Part shown: one piece after another, positions 10,481 to 23,831 of the stretch
Layout of the letters: each line of letters begins with the position of its first letter
Position numbering within the stretch: position 1 is the stretch's first letter
Assembly (NCBI GenBank): GCA_032622095.1
Contig: CP136065.1
Location: 39,993,503-40,057,502, forward strand
Direction: 5' to 3'
From: Siphonodentalium dalli
Lineage: Eukaryota > Mollusca > Scaphopoda > Gadilida > Siphonodentaliidae
DNA length: 64,000 nucleotides
The notes under the pieces: model-generated
Seen by the model: the letters and a program-made list of their open reading frames with translations, nothing else
What the model was told of the DNA's origin: nothing
Databases searched by the model: none
Made by a program: the position numbers and the translations under genes

Positions 10481-12597
10481 CAGATAACTCTATATATCCC
10501 GTCTACGCTCGCGCTTTTCGAAATCCAGCGCTATGAAATTTCACTATTGTTAACCGGCTATTGACTCATGGAAATGTTGGGCCTGCAAAACGCGTTATTT
10601 TTCAAACTAACTGGCGACTTTGTGAATTTTGATAGGCGTAACACATGTTATTGAATAAGCATAGACAGGCAATGTAATTCATCGCAATTAATGACAAGTG
10701 GTACAAATTTCAACTTAATGCATAGTTTGTTGTGTTTATCTTTGTAAATTGGCAGTTTGAACCATGTACCATGGCAAATATTAGCCTTAATTTTACCCGT
10801 ATAGAACGATTAAATGTAGGAGAGAACCGACTCGATCAGGAGAGAACCCAAACAATTATCAAAATTCGTGGTTTTTGTCGTTGTTATGACTCGCACAATG
10901 AAAGTTTCGTTATTAACACGCTCATTGGTGCCACAGATTGTGATGGGATTGAACATAACTAATCGAATTATCACCTAGATGCCTCAAAATTGCGTTTTAA
11001 CTGTCAAAAAGTCGCGAAAATGTATAATTACGATCATCAGGAACCGTCACAAATCAGTCAAGAACCATCACAAACCGGCGATATAACGATGTCCGATGTA
11101 ACAGTTCCTACACAGTGGTTCATGCACACAGCTACGGGGTGCAGTTTATGCTATTGTGTGGTCGGAAGTGGTATTTTGCGAGATAAAAAAGGTATTGGTT
11201 AAGTAATTTTGTGTAGTGACTGGGAAGTATAAACAAATTGAATTAGTAGCGTCCCTTGCATATGCATGCTCTATTTTTTCTAATATTGGTACATGTATGT
11301 ACATCGCCGTGCTTCATAGGCTACAACATCGACTTCATATGTGACAGGTAGTTCAGTGTTCCAAGGGTTAGTTCAATGTCAAAGGGTTAACACAGACAAT
11401 CAATCAGTCATTCCCGGATGGCCGATATGAGTGCAAGAGAAGTCACCAGATTAGCAAAATGTCAGTCGATGAAATATATCGCTAATTTGGGTTCAATTCT
11501 GCTGGTTAAATCGAGTGCACTATTTGTCATGCTCAAGTGAGCTGCCACCTTGACCTCGTAGTAACTCCTTGTCAGAGAATTGAGGATCTTTCGTGAAAGA
11601 GAATACTTTCTTGTTACCTTGCATCACTCGCCAGACTATACCAGGCAGTTTTAGTCTATATATGAGTTGATTTTTCATTGAATATGAATTACGAATCGTG
11701 TTTTATTGATGTTGCTGAAAAATTGTCATACACGATCCAATTGAAACGCAGTTAAAGTCTCGATTTATGAAGGTACAGTGTACAGTGAATTTCTTTCCTT
11801 TATAATCGTTGATTAGCATAATAAATACTATGCTACATGTTTTCCGTTAATGGACCTCAGTCAATTTTCAAGCAGTGGCAACATTCATCACCGCATAATT
11901 CGCTTATATAGCCACAGGGTGGCGACTTTCAAACTGCATTTGTAAAAATTTATGAATGTCATAAATCTACAAGATCCTAGTCATGCTCAATTACTAATAT
12001 GAACTGATCAGAACACTCCAGATATGTGCCATGGATAATATTCTTTTGATGTTGTCAAAAGCTTCAAACCAAAATATGCGAATAAACGAAATAGCATTCC
12101 AGCTACAAAAAGTCAAAGTTACTCATGATATTAAAAAGATCGGTTCGTCGCATATAAGTTTCCGTGCTCACGATTGAGTTTTCAGTTTCGAAATAATTTG
12201 TTGTGGGATCGCCCAAAATATATTTTACACGTTTATTTGACAGAAAATAATGGTGCGCGCGCATGCACTGCACATGTATAGCCCGTTGACTCCAGTGTCG
12301 CGTTAATCATGTGCGCCGTTTTGCTGCTATGATGAATTGAATTTTAAAGTCCATACTCATTGCATTGATTGTTTCTTCCCACACTCATCACACAAAGTGG
12401 CTTATCTTGCTCGTAAATTGTAACATGTGTGACAGTGTCACATCGAACGTGGTGGCAGCGTTGCTTTGCTAAATCAAGACTCTTCATGCGATTGAGAATA
12501 ATATACGAAACGTAGCTAGAACACACGCGGTGCACCATTATCTCGTATGTATAGTTATCTTTAAATACGTAAAACAGAAATTGTATCACCCGCTGCA
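10481..12597. other. Mostly featureless; one inverted repeat fragment
   Basis: About 11,035-11,125 is a diverged inverted copy of 7780-7870 (CCACTGTGTAGGAACTGTTAC, read on the minus strand). Open frames around 10,732-11,202 are short and unrecognised. I see nothing else. Confidence 0.5.
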
Positions 12598-12987
12598 TTA
12601 ACCCTTTACCCAACAGAATGGCCCTGTGCCAATGCATTCTCTTATATATGCGAGTCGACCATAGGTCGCCTCGCATATATAAGAGAATGCATTGGCTTAA
12701 CACATTAAAAATTAAAAAATTGTTAAAGAATGTAAGAAAAAATGGTAAAAAAAGATTTTGTTTAGGCCAATGCATTCTCTTATATATGCGAGGCGACCTA
12801 TGGTCGACTCGCATATATAAGAGAATGCATTGGCACAGGGTATAACTGTAACTATCACAATGTGGTCAAGGAGCCGGTTCCAATGATATCCATATTTGTA
12901 TGGTTCTATTGAGACAGACCGAAGATATTTTAGGCTGTTGAAGCTTTATTTGGCCGGTTTTGGCCGGTTTGTTGGATAAAGGGTTAA
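12598..12987. mobile_element. piggyBac-like MITE, family A copy 2 (complete, uninterrupted)
   Basis: A 390-bp reference copy. TTAACCCTTTACCCAACA is at the left, GTTGGATAAAGGGTTAA at the right, with TTAA at both edges. Two 67-bp hairpins (12,629-12,695 and 12,767-12,833) face each other as reverse complements around a ~70-bp A-rich spacer. The right shoulder carries the CCGGTTTTGGCCGG block. The spacer preserves GGCTTAACACATT, the empty site used by family B in copy 1. It encodes no protein. Confidence 0.9.
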
Positions 12988-13945
12988 ATATTCTCGTATT
13001 ATGTCGGTTCAGCGACAAAATATATTGTCAATGAACTGTCAACTGATGTAGAAGCTTCGCCAATGCTGGACGACTTGCGCAACAATATATATACCGTATC
13101 GTATTATCTTGAAACGAAATATATACATGTATAGCTGTGCGGCATTGTTTAAATGTATAATACTGGTGGTGTGCGTTAATAGTGAAATAGCATTGCATGA
13201 AGCTTGAATATACATGTATATAGAAATGATATTTTCTCTATGTGGATTACGCTACTGGATTCTGCGGTTGTTGGTATACATGTACAATACCAGTGAAAAG
13301 AAGTGACATATTAAGCGCGCTATCTTCGCGCCCAACATGGCAATCATATTGCAAGTGGAAACGCTTATAAGCGCGCCGCTTGCGATATTATTTCAATATT
13401 TTGCACTTAATATCGCAAAATATTCGCGCTTAATATTGCGATATTTTGCGCTCAAAATTGGGACATTTAAAGCAAATTATTGCTTCTTCTATATTGTTTA
13501 TTGCATAAATAGAGACAATGGTAATGTATACCAACACCCGCAGAATCCAAAAACAGTGCAGGTAATATATTTATCAGTTAATATCTGGTCCTTAATAATG
13601 TATTTCACTGTAGGTGAAGGTCATACGCTCCAATATATTTTATATATGCCTAATAATATGTTTTTATGTGTAAGCAATATTTGCTAAGTGGGTGTCTGAC
13701 CAGGTAACACGTTGTCCGAGACGTAGTGAACACCAAACCTGGCACACCAGAATGACAAAAACAAGTCAAAGTGAGATGCCGGCAGGTAGACCAGAGGCCT
13801 TTTGGAAAAGTCAAATGAGGATAAGAGCAAAAAACGGCTTAAAACATATTTGTCAAAAGAATCGTTCACGCAATACTGCTGGACACAAAACACACAGGCT
13901 ATGTTGCAATGTCTCCTTACACACACTATGCTTGGCAATATTTTA
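12988..13945. other. Non-coding; short GCGC/AATATT repeats
   Basis: At about 13,312-13,455 related words alternate (TTAAGCGCGC, ATTTTGCACTTAATATCGC, ATTCGCGCTTAATATTGCG, ATATTTTGCGC), giving a degenerate ~24-bp repeat with local dyad symmetry. The rest of the stretch shows nothing recognisable. Confidence 0.45.
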
Positions 13946-14250
13946 AGTTCCCGTCCCGATGACTCAGTAAGTAAGGCACATGGTACTAAATGGAGGGGAC
14001 CTCGATGACCCAGTCAGCAAGGCGCACGAACTCCCACGCGGAAACCCCGATGTCCCAGTCATCAACGTGTATGACCCTCTTACGGGTTGGATCCCGGTGC
14101 CTCAACCGGTAAGGTGCATGGTATTCTCATGGAAGGACCCGGTGATATAATTAGTAAGTCGTATACAATCTTATGGAGGGGACCTCGGTATCCAATATTA
14201 CTACGGAGGCGGCCCCGGTGCTTCAACCAGCAAGGCGCATGGCCATAAAC
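13946..14250. repeat. Degenerate tandem repeat, roughly 55-bp unit
   Basis: Recurring words CCCGATGACTCAGTAAGTAAGG, CTCGATGACCCAGTCAGCAAGG, CCGGTGCCTCAACCGGTAAGG and CCGGTGCTTCAACCAGCAAGG are spaced about 50-60 bp apart, usually followed by CATGGT and GGAGGGGACC. Units are strongly diverged and GC-richer than their surroundings. I could not link it to a known element. Confidence 0.6.
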
Positions 14251-15839
14251 CTTAAATTCTTATCTGGTACCCAACATAAATCAGTTTGTGGTGTATCTAT
14301 GACACAAAGTTTTGTCAGCCACCAAGTAATGTAATTATATATATATTTATAATATCAAATAACATATATGTAGTGGGGTTGTATATAGTCCAAAGGAACC
14401 CCGAAACTCAACACTAGGATGTGATACTAACATAAGATAATAAATTGTTTGTATATTATATTAATAAATGTGTTAAAGTCTATATATATTAATAATGCCA
14501 TATAGGCAGTGTGCTTGTTAAAAATAATAACCGGTAGTAGAGTTCCTCAAAGTAGTAACAGGTAGACTAGTTTATAGAATTTATAGTTAATAAGTGATGG
14601 AAAAGTCTAGTTTATAACTATGCCCTTGTTGTTATCGGGTGGTATCTGAATCCAACGAGATCGCATCGCGCGTATAAATTCTTACATTTTAAATATTTCC
14701 GCGCTATCATATATGCGAATTTACATATTAAATATTGGTATACACAAATTATGGCATCCAGGTGAGACATAAAAATCTTTTGCGGAAAACAGACGAACAC
14801 GGACGGACGGGCGGACTGAACAAACGGCAGACACGGAATGTCGGCCACAAAACGTTATCCGACATTATATTAAATATGTATTAGCGACTTTTATGTGTCA
14901 AGGAGTTGATTGTATGCGCGGCTGGAGCTGGATCGTAGGACTCCGCAATATTTATAACAACCAACGCTATCCAAATACATGCATACGCACGTGTTTATAT
15001 GCTTGACACTCTGGTTTCGGAGCCCCCGTCTTTGTATAAATATGTAAACCATAATATTTATATACTTATTAAAAGATACCAACACTGAAAAATTTAAATT
15101 ATCGAATTATCCACACTATCGTGACAGGTTATTTCGTTTACTTGATCAAGGGAGGTCCCGTTGTTTGATCATCGGCAACCATAAGTCCGTATTAAAATAA
15201 CTAATAAATAAACAAATCCTCATGCAACACAGCAGCCCCGGGTCAAAGGCCAAACATGCAGCAAGCATCCACACATCACACGACAACATGTCCATCTTAC
15301 ACTTGTCATGATAATTGATAAATAGGGCTGTTGTTAGTAAGTAATTGAATTACAAACCTATACACATGACATGGTGAACGCTCTTTACGTGGAGTATATA
15401 ACAGTTATGTATATATATGGTACATCGGTTGGAATTGTGTTCAAAGTTCCCATGCATACAATTTGTTATCGTGATAGCAGACAAAAACGCGGGCCATCCC
15501 ACATACATGTATACAATCAACATCCATACGTTAAATGGTTTGTTGGTTAACGGGTCCTGTTTCTAAAATGGTGTTGACATGTGGAACTATGTAAAGATGT
15601 CATATTTACTGTATTTGAGTGTTTATTTTTATAGTGTTTATTTTTTGACTTATCGTACTATAGCTTGATAACACAGAAGGAATCAATTGTTTGGAAAATG
15701 TTTACTAAGTCCGTTCCGAAATCATATTTTTGTACCGAAAGTTGGTCCTATAAAAAAATGTTTGGCCACAGCAGCTCATCAGGTACACCTCTGGTCTATA
15801 ACAGATATAAAGGAATCTGTTATTTCATATATGGTTTCG
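14251..15839. other. No recognisable feature
   Basis: AT-rich DNA with a few TA runs (14,337-14,350). ORFs are short and unremarkable. Confidence 0.5.
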
Positions 15840-15991
15840 GGAGTTAATGCACGATATATTTTATATATGCCTAATAATATGATCTTGATGACGTTACCAT
15901 TTCTGACTATAGTTTTCTTGTATATACATGTACCTTGTATTATGTAACATCAATATATCGATGAATAGAAAATAAATTGAATTGAATTGAA
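15840..15991 (+). mobile_element. Probable non-LTR retrotransposon 3' end
   Basis: The segment ends AATAAATTGAATTGAATTGA, a short ATTGA tandem tail of the kind seen at the 3' ends of CR1/L2-type LINEs. A related word, ATATATTTTATATATGCCTA, is shared with 13,636, which hints at a second 3'-UTR fragment there. No reverse transcriptase coding was found, so this is a truncated copy at best. Confidence 0.4.
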
Positions 15992-18094
15992 GCAAATCAT
16001 CTAACCCGCATCCCATATCCGATGTACGAAAGGATGGCCTAGCGGATCCCAGTAAAAATGATCACAGCGAAACATGCACTTGCTTCCAAATATTTCTGTT
16101 GTATCGACAACGATATTCTGTACTGAAAGCGGTGGTTGTTAACATAACAAGAATTCCACTTTAATGTGTACTCCGACACGCTCCGAATGTTATTAAATAT
16201 AAGAAATGGCGTCCGCGGTGTTCTGCATGATTCTAGTCTTGAGACACTATACAGACAAACGCGAGTTAATATGGTAACCCAACCTCGCCACTCGTGTTTC
16301 GAGACAATTAGCTAGCGGAATTAATAACCACTTTGGATCCTCAGAATAATTTCATATTTTACCAGAAGGGATTACCCAAACATTAACATCAAACAGACGC
16401 TGTTTGCTGTGGCATTGTGGCCATTTCGTTCCACTGAACAAGGAACAACATTCAATTTAATATTATCGAGTTTGTCGATAAACTTACAACCCAGACGTGC
16501 GCATCCTTTTGTGGCTGACATGGCCGTCTTAATCCCCAGCTCAAATATGCCTGTAATTAGTTCTGGGGCATAATTTGTGAACGGTATACTTGTTTGTAAG
16601 GTTATTTTGGACATTGGTTGCACTTAATTTTATCCGCATGCATATACACGACGAAAGAATCGGCTAGATGTATAGCGCCACCGACATGCGCACCAATATC
16701 TTGAAATTACAGAACTTCTGCGAGAATCAATTTGGTACATCATGAAATGGTTAAAACATTCCCCAAAACCAGTATGTCACGAATGTTCTTACAAAATAGA
16801 GTAGCGGTCAGATGCTCGTAGCCCGTTTATATATAACCATGGGTATATGCCAGATTTAACCGTACAAAAAAAACCACCGTACTTTTGACCGTGTATTTAT
16901 CCATGGTGTGTGTGCCGACATGTGGTTGTCCGTGCCAGGTGTTATTGCTTTGAAAGGTAATCATGTTCGACTGGTGTTGTTAGATTGGTAATGAGATTAG
17001 CGGTTTCTATGCCTTGTCTGATCATATTTACTGTTTGAACTTTGTCTGAAATAGACGCACTTCTTATACTAGAATTTGCGCAACAAGAGCGCATGCAGGG
17101 AAATCGCACATCGAGTTGGTTTAAGGGTTTTTAGAAAAAGTATTTATTTGAGATAGAGAGGCCGACAGAACGATACCATATATATACTATATGCGACTGC
17201 ATCCAATTTGGGTTGATTGGGATGTCTTTAGTGTAGTTTTGTGGTTATGAGAGCTCATCATTTCCCCCTGATTTATGCTCCATATGTGGTCTTCTCCTTT
17301 AAAATTTCTATATGATTTCAAACAGGGGTTGGCGCCACGATGTCCCCGACGCAGGGGCTATACGATTCCCCGACAGGGGGGGGCGGGCTTTAGCTATCGG
17401 GTTGACCATTGCAGATCTCACTGACGGGGGTGGCTATCACTCCCTGACGGGGGTGGGGATGTAGCCCCCCCGACTCCTTCCCGGGTGCCACGCAACATGA
17501 TTTAGAATCGATGATTTCTCATCTTCAGTGAATGCAAGACCGCGTTCTTAGCATGGGGTGCATGCCAAGCAGGGACGTTTCGACAGGGGTGGTTATACTG
17601 GGGTCTTACCCCCACTCCCGAACTGTAGTCAAACCTAATGCAACATTAATTTGGAAAATTCACACCAAAATGAGGTTGAAATTGTTCTCGTTCAAACAAT
17701 ATCTTAGTGACGAATTTGTTGTTTTTAGACCAACATTTGCATATTTCCCTTTCAAAATGGCCATCAGTTGGTAATTTTCAAACCTGAGGGTGAGTGTCAG
17801 GTTAAACATTTCCCCGAATTGAAAAGCTTGAGGTAAGTCTAGATGCTAGGATTGTCAAATTTTCATGTTTAGATTTTCAAAATGTTCTCACATCGGGCCT
17901 AACCATCGGCCGATCCGTGTGTTCTGTGCCCTTTCCAGTAGTTACTTGCTAATTAATTTAAGAAAAATTAAATCGGGGTGTAAATTTGTCAGGCGTTATA
18001 CTACAAGATGCTAGGATTTGTTAATCTCATAACAGGCCGAACCATCCTCTTCAGCCCCGCATGGCCAGTGGCAACAAGACTACTGGTCCATTTA
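15992..18094. other. No convincing gene; G-rich patch
   Basis: Around 17,330-17,480 and 17,580-17,630 there are repeated GACAGGGG, GACGGGGGTGG and CCCCCGACT words, a short G-rich patch with possible quadruplex runs. A minus-strand frame at 16,480-16,620 ends near a GTAAGT but has no good acceptor. Nothing else recognised. Confidence 0.45.
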
Positions 18095-18290
18095 GAATAG
18101 GCTACAATCTAGTAGTCTGTCTGTGAGGGAACAATTGGGAAAAATCAAAGCACCGGGGGGGGGGGGGTGTGCAAATTGAATTACGCAAACTTGTGAGTTT
18201 GTTGTGGTTCAATTGGGTGGGGTGCAGTTGGAAATTCCAAGGTGGAGACCACCCCAACTAAAACCCACTAGCCAAGTCCCGAGTGCCCAA
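18095..18290. repeat. Dispersed repeat H, copy 2
   Basis: Matches 8630-8775 (TACAATCTAG, TTGGGAAAAATCAAAG, GTTGGAAATTCCAAGGTGGA), but is interrupted by a 13-base G run at 18,155-18,167. Confidence 0.6.
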
Positions 18291-19452
18291 ATATCCCAGA
18301 CTCAACCAGGGGTGCCCCTTGCGACTTATAGTTTCTGCTTTCGGCATAGGCATATTTGTTTTCTAACCGAGAATACACTGCACCGGCAGCAATTTATTGA
18401 CCATACTCTGAATGAAAACGTTTCCGTGACGATCACACGGTAACGTCGTGCTGCAAGTAAGACGATAATTGTGTTGTAGAAATGATACGGAAGACCGATT
18501 GTCAAAAGCCGCAACATCAAAATACACAGGGCAAGGCTTATCGATCCAAACTGTGGAGTGTGTTTTCATTGTGTATTTCTCGCATATACCCATGGTTATA
18601 TATAAACGGGCTACGAGCATCTCACCGCTAATGTTTATAATCAGTCAGGATATGTTTGGTCCACGAACGTTTATACATAAATGCATCTGATGAAATCTAA
18701 TTTTTATTCAACATTCTGTTTGTGTTTGTTTGTTTCGAAAAGTTTATCAAATTTATAATAAAAGGCAACACGCTCGGCTACACGTCCCCCGCCAAGGGTT
18801 TTTATTTTTGGCCGATATGTTAGAATAACCAGAACTACAATCTAGATATTTACAGGAGAAATTGTTGGCACAATGCCAAATGAAATTACCCTCTTTCGAG
18901 AAAAACTGGTTTTTAATCATAGAAGCTCTTAAAAAAACGTCAGAAGCAAACAAACCATGATGTATCAAAATATCGTTCCCACCGAAACCCAACTTTTATC
19001 TATCAAACTCACAAGTATTGGCCAGAGGAATAAGTGCTGAGGAACCGTCGATTTGATCCACCAGGAAAGGGAATAAACTTATCTCTACATTAATCAGGAT
19101 CATCTTTTTGCTAATTTTTTACAATATATACATATAAAATATATATATATATATACATTTAATTTTGATCAATAAAAACTAGTGAATTATAAATATAAAA
19201 TGGAAACATTAGAAATGATTGGACCGGACCAAAATTCAATCTGTAAATGAAAATAATCATCGAACAATGAATCAATTAGTCCTAAATTTGAAAGCTATCT
19301 GATAACTAGAACTTGAGCTATCGCCCGTACAACAAAATTATCAGCGAAAAGGTGGCAAAAAGTCGGTCAGAAATGGTTGGACCGAACCCAAATTTCGAAC
19401 TTGACCATCATGCAACTTTCTGAATGCGCCTTTTTTTGTGGAAAAAAAATGT
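18291..19452. other. No recognisable feature
   Basis: AT-rich. A TA-rich tract lies at 19,120-19,160. No gene or transposon motif was seen. Confidence 0.5.
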
Positions 19453-20655
19453 GTTTCAATAGGCTTATAAGAAGGGCCTGTGTTTCAATAGGCTTATAAG
19501 AATGGCCTGTGTTTCAATAGGCTTATAAGAAGGGCCAGTGTTTCAATAGGCTTATAAGAAGGGCCTGTGTTTCAATAGGCTTATAAGAAGGGCCTGTGTT
19601 TCAATAGGCTTATAAGAATGGCCTGTTCAATAGGCTTATAAGAAGGGCCTGTTCAATAGGCTTATAAGAAGGGTCTGTTCAATAGGCTTATAATAAGGGC
19701 CTGTTCAATAGGCTTATAAGAAGGGCTTCAATGGGCTTATAAGAAGGGCCTGTTCAATAGGCTTATAAGAAGGGCTTCAATCGGCTTATAAGAAGGGCTT
19801 CAATAGGCTTATAAGAAGGGCCTGTTCAATAGGCTAATAAGAAGGGCTTCAATAGGCTTATAAGAAGGGCCTGTTCAATAAGCTTATAAGAAGGGCCTGT
19901 TCAATAGGCTTATAAGAAGGGCTTCAATAGGCTTATAAGAAGGGCCTGTTCAATAGGCGTATAAGAAGGGCCTGTTCAATAGGCTTATAAGAAGGGCCTG
20001 TTCAATAGGCTTATAAGAAGGGCCTGTTCAATAGGCTTATAAGAAGGGCCTGTTCAATAGGCTTATAAAAAGGGCCTGTTCAATAGGCTTATAAGAAGGG
20101 CCTGTTCAATATGCTTATAAGAAGGGCCTGTTCAATAGGCTTATAAGAAGTGTTTCAATAGTATTATAAGAAGGGCCTGTTCAATAGGCTTATAAGAAGG
20201 GCCTGTTCAATAGGCTTATAAGAAGGGCTTCAATAGGCTTATAAGAAGGGTCTGTTCAATAGGCTTATACGAAGGGCCTGTTCAATAGGCTTATAAGAAG
20301 GGCCTGTTCAATAGGCTTATAAGAAGGGCATGTTCAATAGGCTTATAAGAAGGGCCTGTTCAATAGGCTTATAAGAAGTGTTTCAATAGGCTTATAAGAA
20401 GGGCCTGTTCAATAGGCTTATAAGAAGTGTTTCAATAGGCTTATAAGAAGGGCCTGTTCAATAGGCTTATAAGAAGTGTTTCAATAGGCTTATAAGAAGG
20501 GCTTCAATAGGCTTATAAGAAGGGCCTGTTCAATAGGCTTATACGAAGTGTTTCAATAGGCTTATAAGAAGGGCCTGTTCAATAGGCTTATAAGAAGGGC
20601 CTGTTCAATAGGCTTATAAGAAGTGTTTCAATAGGCTTATAAGAAGGGCCTGTTG
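19453..20655. repeat. Minisatellite with 23-, 26- and 29-bp units
   Basis: About 47 units of CAATAGGCTTATAAGAAGGG followed by a variable link: CTT or TGTTT-type (23 bp), CCTGTT (26 bp) or CCTGTGTTT (29 bp). The first ~7 units are the 29-bp type. The rest mix 26 and 23 bp, with TGTTT units clustered at the right. Substitutions are few, so the array is young. Flanks: a poly-A patch at the left and GGCTTTTATATC at the right. Confidence 0.95.
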
Positions 20656-21961
20656 GCTTTTATATCTTCGTTATTGAAGAGTTATTAATTATTCAAATAA
20701 GAAAGAAATCGGTCCGTTTTTGCATGCACGTGTTGATAGTTGTTTCAGAGACTATAATAACACGACATGTTATGCATGGACACACTTCGTAGGCATTTAT
20801 TCCCTTTAATACCATTCAGTGCAACGTGCGCTATAAAGTTATGTAATTTTAAACGAAATCAGTAGCATTAAGATTTGTTCACTGAACAGGTAGAATGGAC
20901 TATAGTGCCCCCGGTAGTGATGATTTCCCTATGACATTCTCCAGAACATTGTGTCAATAGCCTCGTTATTATAAGAACTTGACAAAACACAGGATACTAT
21001 ATATCATCCGTCTGGGCAGAATACAAAATATGGTTCGATCGGTCCAGAAACATGACTATATGAGCGCATGTGAGCTAGGTCGAGGTCAAGGTCAAGGACA
21101 CAGTCGCACGTGAAACTCGACCCGCCGATGTTGTTCCCGGGAGTCGGATCGGTCGAGCAATTTTCGAGTCTATAACACACATATCCACAGACAGAAGTTC
21201 CAAAAATATATAATAGATTAGCAACTAGATGCTAACCGTTAGAGGCCAATTATTAATTTCCTTCCGTTTCGGCCGAGTCGGATTTTTCATCCCTCGTGAT
21301 GAAATAAACACTAAAACTCTCTCCCGGATATTTATTGTAGAAGAGAAGTATCGGACTGACCGGTATCAGCAGTAGAACCTACGACCGCGTCAGCTAGCTC
21401 CCAGTGCGATGATGGTGTCAACAATATACACCACACGACTGCGGAACAACCCCAAATAAAGGATGAAAATAGATGGTAATGAAGTGTGACATATATGTGT
21501 TCATCATCACCTATTTTTTTGGTATTCGGTATTCATCCCCTCTGTTAACTGGAATTTATTATTCACCCCCCCCCCCCCCCCAACGAAATGAACATGTATT
21601 ATGTAATCAGAATTCAAAGGGAGGGGGTAACAACATGCAGGGTTCGTGTTGTCGTGTGCCATTTGTGCAATTTGTACCCTTGGTAACACCCTCAGAAAGG
21701 ATGACTTTCACCGAGGGTCTATGTAACGTATCAATGAGGAGATAGCACAACAAAAGCGGATATGTGCTTGCTGCTATAGATCCCCGTCCCCCTATTCTAT
21801 TATACATGTACTCATGTTTTCATCATCAAAATATTATTCATCATAATTGCAATATTAATTGTGGCAAATTAATTGTTTAAACCAATGAGAACGCAGGTTC
21901 GAATCCTTCGCCATTAATTGGAATAAATTGGAATATATCCATATTACTAATAAAGTGAGTT
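20656..21961. other. Non-coding; repeat G copy and a 16-base C run
   Basis: Contains the repeat G copy (21,035-21,225) and a 16-base poly-C at 21,566-21,581. A B-box-like GGTTCGAATCC near 21,897 has no partner A box. Nothing else recognised. Confidence 0.5.
21035..21225. repeat. Dispersed repeat G, diverged single copy
   Basis: Shares GGTCCAGAAACATG, GGTCAAGGTCAAGGACAC, GAGTCGGATCGGTCGAG and ACAGACAGAAGTTCCAAAA with 10,137-10,480, same strand. The GTAGGCCTACA segment of the other copies is deleted. Confidence 0.65.
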
Positions 21962-22255
21962 GTGGTTGTTTCCATTCTTGTGGTTGGAACCATGTTCCTT
22001 TATCCGAGTGTCACGCATCTACAAGTATATGCCGTTCGCGGTATCGTCATTGTATTCAATGTGTTCTCGATGTGGAAAGATAAAAAAGTCGGACGCGGTT
22101 GCGGAATAGATCGATGCCTGTCACCGAACGTGTTGGGCCGTGGACCAAATCGCGTGAACGTGAGGAGGGCGGGAGGCCTTCTCACGGACGGATATAATCT
22201 ACACGATAGCGTCGTGCTCAATACCGCGTTCAACCTCATGCCCGAGAAAAACTAA
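21962..22255 (+). CDS. Hypothetical ORF, 97 residues (weak)
   Basis: An ATG-to-stop frame in a patch that is visibly richer in GC and CpG than its neighbours. Residues 1-35 are hydrophobic and could form one membrane segment. The rest is basic and Gly/Arg-rich, ending ...AFNLMPEKN. I recognise no family, and there is no strong splice acceptor just upstream. It could be a chance frame in a CpG-rich regulatory patch. Confidence 0.22.
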   Translation: MVVSILVVGTMFLYPSVTHLQVYAVRGIVIVFNVFSMWKDKKVGRGCGIDRCLSPNVLGRGPNRVNVRRAGGLLTDGYNLHDSVVLNTAFNLMPEKN

Positions 22256-23167
22256 TGCGAATAATCGTTAAAACCCATTCATTATTCCCCTCCCTGAATG
22301 GACCATTGTTCCCTGCTTAATAGGATAAATCGCTGCGTCGACAAAAGGAAGAATAAACTTGCAATTGCATCCCAAGATGCTATTATCTCACCGCTGAGCA
22401 CACATGAATGTTATTTTTTGTTTCTTGTCATGTAATAATTTTCTCAACATAAGACCACTTCATTGATTTCCGACAATAGCACACATCTGTACAGCGATCT
22501 GAAGTAGGATAATGTATTCATATAATCTTCTTTGCATCCTATAGTTTGTACGGAGGTTTGTGTAATACGGACTGTGTATGTGAATGATTCGTGCATCGGG
22601 AGGTTGAGGTCAGTATCTTTACTTAGTATTGTATAATCAAGCAAGGGGATGTGACGTCACTACATGTTTGGAAATTTGGTAAGTTTATCTACTTCTGCAT
22701 ATATATATATTTACACTCACAAAAGATATTCAATGATTGGAACTAAAATGCATGGCGTTGTTTGGTTGAGATGGCATCGCGCGTAGAAGCCGAGTAGAAG
22801 CAACTCGGAACATATTTCTTTATGGCTAGAACATTTGATAAATACTGTTTACTTTAGCATCAAATGTAAATATAAGAAATGGATGTTGATATGAGAATGT
22901 ATACAGTATGGATGGAGCCGATTTTGGGATGATATCAGCCGACGTGGATAGCAGGTCGCTCAAGGCAAATATATGATATATAATATATAATAACCGTCTA
23001 TAAATGTCTGCTGTGTTCATGGACTTTCACACGATGTACCCACCCTGTCACGTTAAGCTCCTACTATAACGGTTTGTGTACAACCATAACAACTACTCGA
23101 TATCGAATGTAAGTACTGAATATGAACACAATCAAGGATATGCAAGAAACACGAATAATTCATATGT
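22256..23167. other. No recognisable feature
   Basis: AT-rich, with short TA tracts near 22,700 and 22,975. No gene signal. Confidence 0.5.
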
Positions 23168-23481
23168 TTAACCTCTTCACTGCTGAATGCCGTCATGTGC
23201 TGGGCCGTTGATGTTCTGGCCATATTCCAGTGGAAATATATAACCGGAATATCACGAAAACCATAAAACTGACTAAGTGGAAAGGCTATTTTTTTATCAT
23301 TATCAATCGTGAAACACCATACACTGTTTGAAACTGCGTAATACAGTTGTTCCGATTCACCAATTACAGTTATTAAATGGTGGACTGCTAGTGCGCTGAA
23401 GTAGGTCCGTACTCAGTACGGGCGTATGGTAATAGCAGATGGCGTGACATTTTACATTTTATACAGGAGCCAAGAGGTTAA
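23168..23481. mobile_element. Possible TTAA element
   Basis: TTAACCTCTTCACTGC at the left and GAGCCAAGAGGTTAA at the right (reverse complement TTAACCTCTTGGCTC) bracket 314 bp, with TTAA at both edges. Terminal identity is only about 10 bases and there is a single copy here, so this is weaker than families A-F. Confidence 0.4.
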
Positions 23482-23590
23482 GCCTCCATGAAACACTTTT
23501 ACAACAAGCAACACAAGACTGCCACTAAAACACACACCCATATCTGACGAAATATCATAATATGTTGTATGGTACTGGAAAAGTAACACT

Positions 23591-23831
23591 TTAACCATTT
23601 ATATACTGATTGATTCTCCCAGAGTCCCATTCAGCTACAAAAATATACAATGGACTATTACTAATCTGGAGGGATGATAAAGAAATATGAGCAGGCTACA
23701 TATATTAGTGGGAAATGTTTAGAAAATAAATTCAACATACGACATATAGTCGTTTGTTGAACTTATTGTCTGAACATTTCCCAAGGGATAACTACTCCTC
23801 ATTAATGAGTATTTAGTATAGAATGCGTTAA
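23591..23831. mobile_element. piggyBac-like MITE, family F copy 1
   Basis: A 241-bp element between TTAA sites. The left end is TTAACCATTTATATACT and the reverse complement of the right end is TTAACGCATTCTATACT. The centre is a hairpin: GGGAAATGTTTAGAAAATAA pairs with TTATTGTCTGAACATTTCCC. It aligns end to end, inverted, with 34,937-35,175. No coding capacity. Confidence 0.8.

Noticed and set aside
12344-12814. 156-codon minus-strand ORF
   Set aside because: Half of it is the translated 67-bp hairpins of MITE A copy 2.
16372-16623. Minus-strand 83-codon ORF ending near GTAAGT
   Set aside because: No credible acceptor or homology that I recognise.
21880-21915. tRNA gene suggested by GGTTCGAATCC near 21,897
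   Set aside because: No A box or cloverleaf upstream; at most a tRNA-like relic.
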